Positions 1 through 6,919 of a DNA stretch of 37,391 nucleotides are shown piece by piece (position 1 is the first letter of the stretch; every line of letters begins with the position of its first letter). The notes beneath the pieces are model-generated. The model saw nothing but the letters and a program-made list of their open reading frames with translations. It had not been told where the DNA came from and searched no databases. This DNA is from Thiomargarita sp. (GTDB lineage Bacteria > Pseudomonadota > Gammaproteobacteria > Beggiatoales > Beggiatoaceae). Location of the stretch: assembly GCA_022729575.1 (NCBI GenBank), contig DZAL01000039.1, positions 1 through 37,391 of the forward strand, in the 5' to 3' direction. Position numbers and translations under genes: made by a program.

Positions 1-22
1 GGAGAGGGGCCGGGGGTGAGGG
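1..22. repeat. R3 palindromic repeat, right-half fragment at the window edge
   Basis: The bases match the right end of the complete R3 copies at 19413-19509 and 27048-27145 (GGGGCCGGGGGTGAGGG). The rest of the element lies outside the window. Confidence 0.8.
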
Positions 23-54
23 AAAATACCGTAGAATTTCTGCTTCAGTACTTA

Positions 55-309
55 TCATCGCTGCTCCAAACTTTGTAGGGTGGCCAGGTCAGTAGCTAAC
101 TCATTTTCGTCATAGTGAGGAGAGATACGTCGCGCACCAAGTAGTTGGCGAAATTCCCAGAGGGACAAATTGGCAAATTCCCGCGCTTTCCCGATAGATA
201 GTCGTCCTTGGGTATACAGGGTGACCGCCAGTTCCGTTTTTAACTCAGCCAGGGTCAACCGGGCACTGTCTAAAATGTCTTGAGGAATTTCTAAGGTATA
301 AGTGTTCAT
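55..309 (-). CDS. UPF0175 family small protein, probable antitoxin-like DNA-binding protein
   Basis: An 84-residue protein starting MNTYTLEIPQDIL. It has the UPF0175 pattern: a short beta-strand start, a central helix-turn-helix-like stretch (GRLSIGKAREFANLSLWEF) and an acidic tail with HYDENEL. Family members are small putative transcription factors, often the first gene of a pair with a PIN-like (DUF3368) toxin. The start at 309 is preferred over an upstream one because AAGGAG lies about 8 bases before it. Any partner would be downstream on the minus strand, beyond the left edge. Only an R3 fragment is visible there, so the gene may be solitary or its partner disrupted. The family call is firm; the antitoxin role is inferred from the family. 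Confidence 0.85.
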   Translation of the reverse strand: MNTYTLEIPQDILDSARLTLAELKTELAVTLYTQGRLSIGKAREFANLSLWEFRQLLGARRISPHYDENELATDLATLQSLEQR

Positions 310-355
310 TACAGTTTCTCCTTTGTCAGTAGAGTGATAAGTTGATCTTCCAATT

Positions 356-400
356 TGATTCAGAATGGTCAGGACCAATGAATTTTAATGGTCTGAATCA
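356..400. promoter_or_regulatory. Inverted repeat upstream of the UPF0175 gene, possible operator
   Basis: TGATTCAGA (356-364) is complementary to TCTGAATCA (392-400), with a 27-base spacer that also holds a second AATGGTC. It lies 47-91 bases upstream of the UPF0175 start and matches no repeat family seen elsewhere in the window. An autoregulatory operator is possible but unproved. Confidence 0.3.
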
Positions 401-423
401 GAATTTACAGCCCGTGTAAGGGT

Positions 424-562
424 CACGGCCATTAAGTTAAACCGCGTTGGAGTCCAAATCTTCAGATTTGGACGAGACTGGTCAAGGTAAGACGGCGTTG
501 CCAAATCTGAAGATTTGGACTCCAACGCCGTAATCTTAGCTTAACTTAATGGCATTGCCGTG
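424..562. repeat. R4 palindromic element with an R5 palindrome nested inside
   Basis: The ends are inverted: GCCATTAAGTTAA on the left and TTAACTTAATGGC on the right, as in the R4 copy at 36025-36149. Inside, arms at about 445-473 and 500-528 carry the R5 head GTTGGAGTCC followed by a small hairpin (AAATCTTCAGATTT). The gene-free stretch 310-728 holds only the possible operator at 356-400, this element, an R6 element and an R8 element. Confidence 0.8.
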
Positions 563-630
563 TAGGGTGGGCAAGGGCAACTACATGAACTCAAAATGGT
601 GGGCAACGATAAACCTGTTGCCCACCCTAC
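562..630. repeat. R6 palindromic element (GTAGGGTGGGCAA ends)
   Basis: GTAGGGTGGGCAA at the left is the exact inverse of TTGCCCACCCTAC at the right. A second GGTGGGCAAC lies between them. It abuts the R4 element on its left and resembles the R6 copy inside 36042-36117. Confidence 0.8.
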
Positions 631-641
631 CTGGCTACCTG

Positions 642-684
642 GCTTTGTACTCCTGGTTATTACAAAGCTTCGCTTTGTACTCCT
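642..684. repeat. R8 repeat (GCTTTGTACTCCT twice)
   Basis: GCTTTGTACTCCT occurs at 642-654 and 672-684 as a direct repeat. Between them TACAAAGC-TTC-GCTTTGTA forms a hairpin. The same motif in inverse orientation (AGGAGTACAAAGC) lies before the permease gene at 28000. Confidence 0.7.
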
Positions 685-728
685 ATTCTGTTAATATACT
701 CCATCTTTAATTCAATGACAACTTGGCT

Positions 729-3700
729 ATGAACATTACTCCGACTCAAACTTTTGACCCTTTAAATACCTCTCTACTGGGAATTAGCCTGATTGAAGCC
801 AGTGCTGGTACCGGCAAAACTTATCATATTACCACTTTATTTTTACGTCTGTTATTAGAACGACATCCGCAGTTACAACGATATTTGCGGGTAGATGAAA
901 TTTTGGTCGTGACTTTTACTGAAGCGGCGACCGAGGAATTACGTGACCGCATTCGGCGGCGCTTGCGAGAGGCTTTAGTCGCTTTTCAACAGGCCGGCAG
1001 TGAAGATAAAATTTTAACTCAGTTGGTGCAAAAGTATAGTGACCAAGCGGATGAAGCAATTTTTTTATTGGAAAATGCGTTGCGTGGTTTTGATGAGGCG
1101 GCTATTTTTACAATTCATAGTTTTTGTCGCCAAATGTTGGGGAATAATGCGTTTGAAAGTGGCGCGTTGTTTGATATTGAATTGGTCAGTGACCAAACTC
1201 CTTTGTTACGCGAAATTGTGGAAGACTTTTGGCGACAACATTTTTATGGTGCCTCCCCGTTATTCATCAGCTATGCGTTAGCTAATCACTATGATAAACC
1301 CGCCGCGTTACTGAAAACTTTGAACTATGGGCAATATCTGGGACAACCGTTTTTGCAAATTATTCCGCGGGAATCCTTCCCGGTGACGACGGTACCAGAA
1401 GCCGCGTTTCAAAGTGCATTTCAGGCCGCGCAAACGCTGTGGACGAGTGCGGCACCAACCGTAATAGAGTTGGTGCAGAGCGATAATCTAAACAAAGCTA
1501 AATACAAACTCGCTTCGATTCCGCAATGGGGGAAAGAGTTAACGGATTTTTTCCAAGGAGGACTACGGTCGGTGGTCTTGCCAGAGCATTTTAAAAAATT
1601 CACTCGTAGCGAGTTGAGCAATAGTGTGAAGAAGGGTAAAACGCCGCCAGCCCATGAATTTTTTGAATGCTGTGAACAATTATTCCATTGTCAACAGCGC
1701 TTGGCGCAAACTTTTAAACAATATTTATTAGCCTTGCAAGTCAAATTATTTGAGGTGGCAGAAACTGGACTGACACGAAAAAAATCGCAACGACATATTC
1801 AATCGTTCGATGATTTATTAATTAACCTGTATCAAGCGTTGCACGGAAAAACTGGAGGACTGTTAGCGCAGTCGATTCGCAATCGCTACCGAGCCGCTTT
1901 GATTGATGAATTTCAAGATACGGATCCGGTGCAATATGAAATCTTCCATACCATTTATGGCCTGGAGCAACAGACGTTATTTTTGATTGGGGATCCGAAA
2001 CAAGCCATTTATAGTTTTCGAGGGGCTGATATTTTCACTTATATTGCGGCTAATCGACAAGCTACCCAACGTCATACTTTGAATGCGAATTGGCGGTCGG
2101 AAGCACGGTTAATTGAGGCGGTTAATCATTTATTTACTAGGTCCCCGCAACCGTTTTGGTTTAAAGAAATTACCTTTTTACCGGCGCAACCACCATCGTA
2201 TCGCCCACTCGAGCAACCACAATTAACCGCTCAAGGCACGCCGATTATTCAGTCGCCCTTACAAATTTGGTTGGTCACGAGAAGTCAAGCCGATCGTCCG
2301 CCAGAGAAACCGATTACTAAAGAATGGGCCGAGCAAACTCTGCCTTTGGTGGTGGCTGACGAGATTGTGCGGTTATTAACTTGGGGCGCGTCAGGACTGG
2401 TCAAAATTGGCGATAGACCGTTAGCCGCGGGCGATATTGCGATTTTAGTACGAACTCATACCCAAGCTCGAATCATGCAAAAAGCGTTAACCCGGTTGCG
2501 GGTACCTAGCGTATTGTACAGTCGTGACAGTTTATTCAATTCGCATGAGATAGTCGAAATCGAGCGCGTCTTATTAGCGATTGCGGCCACCAGTAACGAG
2601 GGACTGGTGAAAGCGGCTTTGACTACGGATTTGTTAGGCTATTCGGGCGATGAATTATATCAGTTGATGGCAACGGAATATACTTGGCAACAGCGATTAT
2701 ATCGTTTTCAACAATACCAGGCACTGTGGCAAGCGCACGGATTTATCCGAATGTTTCGTGAATTGTTGTTAGAGGAACAAGTGCAGGAACGTTTACTGAG
2801 TTACCCAGAGGGCGAAAGACGATTAACTAATGTGTTACATGCGGCAGAAATTTTGCAACAGGCTACTTTGCAAAATCATTTAGGAATAAATGGGTTATGT
2901 CAATGGTTAGCGCAACAACGCCAACCGCTGGGGGAGGTTTCAGAGGAGCAACAGTTACGCTTAGAAAGTGATGAGAAGTTGGTCAAAATTATCACGATTC
3001 ATAAAAGTAAAGGTTTAGAGTATCCCATTGTCTTCGCGCCGTTTGTGTGGAATGGTCATTTATACACCCGCCAAACTGAACCCTTTACTTTTCATAATGA
3101 GCAAGAAATATTAACGTTAGATTTGGGGTCCGCCGAGCAGGCACAACATTGTGAGAGAGCTTTGCAAGAGGAGCGGGCGGAGAATTTGCGCTTATTTTAT
3201 GTGGCGGTGACGCGGGCCAAGCATCGTTGCTATTTAATCTGGGGCGCTTTTAACGATGCGGATACTTCACCTTTAGCTCATTTGTTACATCCCGATTTAG
3301 AATCGGTGGAAAAAACTTCGGATGAGCAATTGTGGCGCGAGTTAAAACAGTTAGAAGCAGCCACGCTGGGCACTTGGGCGGTGTCGTGGTTACCAATTCC
3401 GGCGCAATATACTCCTTATCAACGACCGCTGGAGCAGACAGTGTCATTGACCGCGCGACCGTTTTTGGGTCAAATTGACTCGACTTGGAGAGTGTCGAGT
3501 TTTAGTTCGTTGCTGGCTCAAGGAGAAGCCGATCGACCTGATTATGATGAACTCACTTTCCGCCAAGCGTGGTTAGCACCTGAAGAGTTGAGTCAGTTAG
3601 AGAATCAATCGAGCATTTTTAGTTTTCCGCGGGGAGCGCAGGCGGGTAATTTTATTCATGCGTTGTTTGAACATCTGGATTTTACTCAGGTGGAGAGCGC

Positions 3701-4400
3701 GGTGATTAGTCAGCAATTGCGAGCGTTTGGTTATGAGGTAGCACGGTGGCAACCGGTAATAATGACTTTGGTGGAAAAGGTGTTGCACACGCCATTAGTG
3801 CCCAATCAACCAATGTTCACTTTATCACGAATTGCGAATGCGCAACGGTTGAATGAATTAGAGTTTTATTATCCGTTACCACAGTTAGTGACTACCGAGG
3901 GTTTGCAACAATGTTTTGAACCGGCGAAAAACCCCGGTTTGCTCCCCTCTCCCCCTGGGAGAGGGGCCGGGGGTGAGGGGAATGATTGGCCAGCACGTAT
4001 AGGACGGTTGGAATTTGCGCCGGTGCAAGGATTTATGAAGGGTTTTATTGATATGGTATTTGTGTGGGAAGGACGTTATTATTTAGTGGATTATAAGTCG
4101 AATTTTTTGGGGACGCGGACTCAAAATTATCATCATAGTCAGTTGGCCACCGTGATGACTCGCGAAGCCTATTTTTTACAGTATCATCTTTATGTGGTGG
4201 CGTTGCATCGTTATTTATCGTGGCGAGTACCAAATTATTGTTATGAGGAGCATTTTGGTGGCGTGTATTATTTATTTGTACGTGGAATGCAACCAGAGTG
4301 GGGGGCGAATTATGGAATTTATCGGGATTTACCGCGACCGGATTTGGTGGAAGGGTTGTCGCAGTATTTGGCGAAACCACCCCCAGCCCCTCCTTGGTAA
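729..4400 (+). CDS. recB: RecBCD exonuclease subunit beta (RecB), UvrD-type helicase and nuclease
   Basis: RecB is the 3'-5' helicase and nuclease subunit of RecBCD, which processes DNA double-strand ends. The 1223-residue protein shows the superfamily 1 motifs in order: Walker A ASAGTGKT (K30), DEFQDTD, GDPKQAIYSFRGAD, NWRS, HKSKGLEYP and LFYVAVTRAK. The C-terminal nuclease domain has GNFIHALFEH, GFIDMVF (D1108) and DYKS (D1121, K1123), so both activities look intact. ATG 729 is preferred over TTG 723; no clear Shine-Dalgarno is seen. Two repeat intrusions are odd. An R3 half is in frame at residues 1072-1084, just before the nuclease core. The last residues (KPPPAPPW) and the stop codon lie in an R2 repeat, replacing the native tail. 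recC and recD are not in the window. Confidence 0.96.
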   Translation: MNITPTQTFDPLNTSLLGISLIEASAGTGKTYHITTLFLRLLLERHPQLQRYLRVDEILVVTFTEAATEELRDRIRRRLREALVAFQQAGSEDKILTQLVQKYSDQADEAIFLLENALRGFDEAAIFTIHSFCRQMLGNNAFESGALFDIELVSDQTPLLREIVEDFWRQHFYGASPLFISYALANHYDKPAALLKTLNYGQYLGQPFLQIIPRESFPVTTVPEAAFQSAFQAAQTLWTSAAPTVIELVQSDNLNKAKYKLASIPQWGKELTDFFQGGLRSVVLPEHFKKFTRSELSNSVKKGKTPPAHEFFECCEQLFHCQQRLAQTFKQYLLALQVKLFEVAETGLTRKKSQRHIQSFDDLLINLYQALHGKTGGLLAQSIRNRYRAALIDEFQDTDPVQYEIFHTIYGLEQQTLFLIGDPKQAIYSFRGADIFTYIAANRQATQRHTLNANWRSEARLIEAVNHLFTRSPQPFWFKEITFLPAQPPSYRPLEQPQLTAQGTPIIQSPLQIWLVTRSQADRPPEKPITKEWAEQTLPLVVADEIVRLLTWGASGLVKIGDRPLAAGDIAILVRTHTQARIMQKALTRLRVPSVLYSRDSLFNSHEIVEIERVLLAIAATSNEGLVKAALTTDLLGYSGDELYQLMATEYTWQQRLYRFQQYQALWQAHGFIRMFRELLLEEQVQERLLSYPEGERRLTNVLHAAEILQQATLQNHLGINGLCQWLAQQRQPLGEVSEEQQLRLESDEKLVKIITIHKSKGLEYPIVFAPFVWNGHLYTRQTEPFTFHNEQEILTLDLGSAEQAQHCERALQEERAENLRLFYVAVTRAKHRCYLIWGAFNDADTSPLAHLLHPDLESVEKTSDEQLWRELKQLEAATLGTWAVSWLPIPAQYTPYQRPLEQTVSLTARPFLGQIDSTWRVSSFSSLLAQGEADRPDYDELTFRQAWLAPEELSQLENQSSIFSFPRGAQAGNFIHALFEHLDFTQVESAVISQQLRAFGYEVARWQPVIMTLVEKVLHTPLVPNQPMFTLSRIANAQRLNELEFYYPLPQLVTTEGLQQCFEPAKNPGLLPSPPGRGAGGEGNDWPARIGRLEFAPVQGFMKGFIDMVFVWEGRYYLVDYKSNFLGTRTQNYHHSQLATVMTREAYFLQYHLYVVALHRYLSWRVPNYCYEEHFGGVYYLFVRGMQPEWGANYGIYRDLPRPDLVEGLSQYLAKPPPAPPW
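3942..3979. repeat. R3 half-element inserted in frame in recB
   Basis: CTCCCCTCTCCC-CCT-GGGAGAGGGG followed by CCGGGGGTGAGGG matches the right half of R3 (compare 19413-19509). In the recB frame it reads LLPSPPGRGAGGEG without a stop or frameshift. The preceding CCCCGGTTTG resembles the R3 centre, so the insertion may begin near 3929. Confidence 0.85.
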
Positions 4401-4553
4401 GGAGGGGAGTGTAGCCCCTGAACCACCCCCAGCCCCTCCTTGGTAAGGAGGGGAGTGTAGCCCCTGAACCACCCCCAACCCCTCCTTGGTAAGGAGGGGA
4501 GTGAGGAGAGGGCTACACTCCCCTCCTTACCAAGGAGGGGTTGGGGGTGGTTG
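4375..4553. repeat. R2 repeat cluster: three direct units plus one inverted unit
   Basis: A 46-bp unit starting AACCACCCCCAGCCCCTCC is repeated at 4375 and 4421, and begins again at 4467. The right end (from about 4511) is the inverse, ending GGGGTTGGGGGTGGTT. Each unit is itself a hairpin (CCCCTCCTT-GGTA-AGGAGGGG). The first unit provides the recB stop codon. Lying between convergent recB and epmB, it could end transcription from both sides, though no T-tract is present. Confidence 0.9.
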
Positions 4554-4586
4554 AGGGATTGAGAGATTGGGGGTAGTTGAGAGACC

Positions 4587-5576
4587 TCAAGAGGAAATAA
4601 TGGGTTGCTTATAAGCCATCCCGGCGATTTCTCGTACCATTTGGGGAACCAGATAACCGGGTAAAGCGCAGCGCATTTGTTCTAATATCTGGGTGGCTTG
4701 GGTTAATGGAACCTCAAAATGAGCAGTGCCTTGGACTCGGTCTAAGAGATGTAAATAATAAGGTAACACTCGTTGACTGAAGAGAGCTTCACTTAATTGA
4801 ATTAAAATCGATGCTTGGTCGTTGACTCCACGTAATAAAACGGTTTGATTGAGGACGGTGATACCAGCGTCGATTAAACTGTGTAGAGCTTGATTAACTT
4901 GATGATTTAATTCATTGGGATGATTGGCATGGACTACTATCACGGGTTGTAATCGGGTCCCGGTTAACCAGGTGAGGAGGTCTGAATTAACTCGCTCCGG
5001 TAGCACTATCGGTAGGCGAGTATGCACTCGCAAGCGTTGAATTTGGGGAATCGTGGCGAGTTGGTGGGCCAATTCGGCTAACCGATTATCGGTTAAAGTT
5101 AAGGGGTCGCCACCACTTAAAATGACTTCCTGAATCGAAGTGTCAGCGCGAATGGCTTCAATCACGGTCGAAATAGATAAGGGTTGATAAGAATAGTGTC
5201 TTCGAAAACAGTAGCGACAATGAATGGCACAGGCTTTAGTGGTGACCAATAAAACACGACCGTGGTATTTATGCAACAATCCCGTCACGGTTTGAACAGC
5301 CTGCTCATTTAAGGGGTCTATACTGAATTGGGGCATCTCGACAGTTTCATCGAGTAAAGGTAACACCTGACGTAATAAAGGGTCATTGGGATCACCTTGA
5401 CGCATTCTGGCCACATATCCCCTAGGGACTCGAAGATTAAATGCCGATTGGGGTAATAGGTTGAGAGGGGGGGGTAATTTTAATAATTTTAGCAGAAACA
5501 ACGGATTATCAATGGCCAGTTGTAATTCACGTTGCCACTCAGAAGGCATGTAAAATGAGGGTACATAGGTTGGCAT
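4587..5576 (-). CDS. epmB: EF-P (R)-beta-lysylation protein EpmB, radical SAM lysine 2,3-aminomutase
   Basis: EpmB converts L-alpha-lysine to (R)-beta-lysine, which EpmA then attaches to elongation factor P. The radical SAM cluster motif CAIHCRYC (C116, C120, C123) is intact. The flanking text (LLHKYHGRVLL, FRRH, SGGDPL, RLRVHTRLPIV, YYLHLLDRVQGTAHF) follows E. coli EpmB closely. The open frame extends to 5705, but ATG 5576 (MPTYVPSFYMPSEWQ) gives 329 residues and fits the family N-terminus. The upstream 43 residues read as AT-rich non-coding sequence. No strong Shine-Dalgarno is seen. efp and epmA, its functional partners, are not in the window. It is convergent with recB across the R2 cluster. 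Confidence 0.94.
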   Translation of the reverse strand: MPTYVPSFYMPSEWQRELQLAIDNPLFLLKLLKLPPPLNLLPQSAFNLRVPRGYVARMRQGDPNDPLLRQVLPLLDETVEMPQFSIDPLNEQAVQTVTGLLHKYHGRVLLVTTKACAIHCRYCFRRHYSYQPLSISTVIEAIRADTSIQEVILSGGDPLTLTDNRLAELAHQLATIPQIQRLRVHTRLPIVLPERVNSDLLTWLTGTRLQPVIVVHANHPNELNHQVNQALHSLIDAGITVLNQTVLLRGVNDQASILIQLSEALFSQRVLPYYLHLLDRVQGTAHFEVPLTQATQILEQMRCALPGYLVPQMVREIAGMAYKQPIISS

Positions 5577-5749
5577 TTTATATTTGTAGTAGATAATGAA
5601 TGGTGAATAGTGGATAGATACATCAGTTTGCATTATGATAAAACAAATTTTACGTATTGAATAACAGGATTGAATTAATGTAAAATCGCTGGCAAGGGAA
5701 GGCAATAGTTTAGGAAAAGATTTAGTATTTTAGGAGAAATTGATAATTG

Positions 5750-5779
5750 TTGATAAGAGGTAAACTAGCATGGTATACT
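5750..5779 (+). promoter_or_regulatory. Candidate sigma-70 promoter for the coiled-coil membrane protein gene
   Basis: TTGATA (5750-5755) and TATACT (5774-5779) are separated by 18 bases. Each matches the consensus at five of six positions. Transcription would start near 5786, about 94 bases before the GTG at 5880. The rest of the 303-bp divergent gap (5577-5879) shows no repeat family or gene. Confidence 0.55.
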
Positions 5780-5879
5780 TGATTTACTGATTTACCAATA
5801 TATTATTGAAAATGAATGGCCATAGTGATGGCAATGGACCGTACCAGTTTTTTTAATTTTGCTCTGTGAGATTATCTTT

Positions 5880-6719
5880 GTGGCTACTATTATTGAAATT
5901 CGCGATCAAATTCAGAAACTCTTGCGGCAATATCACCATGTCAAAACTCAAATTGAGGCCGCCGAGAATCCAGAAGAGGTTAAATTAAAAACCGACGAAG
6001 CTAGTAAGTTGAGTCTAAGACTAAATAAGTTGCGATTAATACTAACTAACTTAGAAACGCAACAACGCCAAGCCACTGCGACTGCCACGGTAAAAGAAGA
6101 TAAAAATCTCTCCTCCGTGATTAACCAGTCAACCGGAGATCACCCGCAACCAGCTACCGAAACTAAAAAAAAACCAGCTAAACCTCGCTCCACTGAAGAA
6201 GTAGCTAAATTATTTGAAGAACGTATTAACCATATTGAACTGTCCCAACATAAAACTCGTGAAAAACTTAAAGTCTTTGGTAAAGTCAAAGACGAATTGA
6301 CGCGCTTAAAAGAGGAGGCCGAGAAACATGCGGTTTCGGTGACTAAAGAAAGTTATTTAAGTAATGACAAGTTGCAACAGGAAGTGGCACGATTGACTGA
6401 GCAATTACAATGGCGGGACACTCAATACGAAACGCTAAAACAAGACTCTGAGGGTTTTCGTTATCAGGCGACCAAAGAGACTGACAGCCTGAAAGAGCAG
6501 TTAGCCGTAGTCTTAGAGAAGCAAAAACAATTGGAAAAGGAACGTAACCGGTTATTTCAAAGTCGCGGCGCTGGTGGTTTCACTAAAGGACTGTGGCTAG
6601 GACTCGGCATCAGTATAGTCACTATCGTTATCGTGGTGAGTATTGCGCACTTTAGTGATAGAATAGTGTGTCAGTTTAATAGAAATCCAGTCACCACCGT
6701 GGCTCCAAATGATCAGTAA
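5880..6719 (+). CDS. Uncharacterised coiled-coil protein with one C-terminal membrane helix
   Basis: I do not recognise a family. The 279-residue protein has two long charged, Leu/Glu/Lys/Gln-rich heptad-like stretches (about residues 1-70 and 110-220). A linker rich in Lys, Pro and Thr separates them. A hydrophobic helix (about 237-258, GLWLGLGISIVTIVIVV) precedes a short 21-residue tail. The layout suggests a tail-anchored protein with a cytoplasmic coiled coil, perhaps a scaffold or chemosensory-like adaptor. GTG 5880 (MATIIEIRDQIQ) is chosen over TTG 5859 because the added residues look unlike the rest and GAG lies 9 bases upstream of the GTG. A hybrid kinase follows after 200 bases, so a functional link is possible but unproved. 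Confidence 0.75.
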   Translation: MATIIEIRDQIQKLLRQYHHVKTQIEAAENPEEVKLKTDEASKLSLRLNKLRLILTNLETQQRQATATATVKEDKNLSSVINQSTGDHPQPATETKKKPAKPRSTEEVAKLFEERINHIELSQHKTREKLKVFGKVKDELTRLKEEAEKHAVSVTKESYLSNDKLQQEVARLTEQLQWRDTQYETLKQDSEGFRYQATKETDSLKEQLAVVLEKQKQLEKERNRLFQSRGAGGFTKGLWLGLGISIVTIVIVVSIAHFSDRIVCQFNRNPVTTVAPNDQ

Positions 6720-6919
6720 AGTGACTTGGCTTCAGTAAAATGTTGCTATCAAAAAATTTACTTAAATTTGAGCGTCACCGACCTTACCTTGGTGTTTACG
6801 GATGAAGGTATTTCAATTCAAAAAATCAACCAATGATGACTTCAATCACCGGTTAACCACTCCAATTAATTTCGCGAAACTGATTAGCTTAACTTAACCT
6901 TAGATCATAATAGACCACT

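Noticed and set aside
4375-4553. R2 cluster as a bidirectional rho-independent terminator
   Set aside because: Strong GC-rich stems are present between convergent genes, but no T-tract follows either side, and the same element occurs in non-terminator positions.
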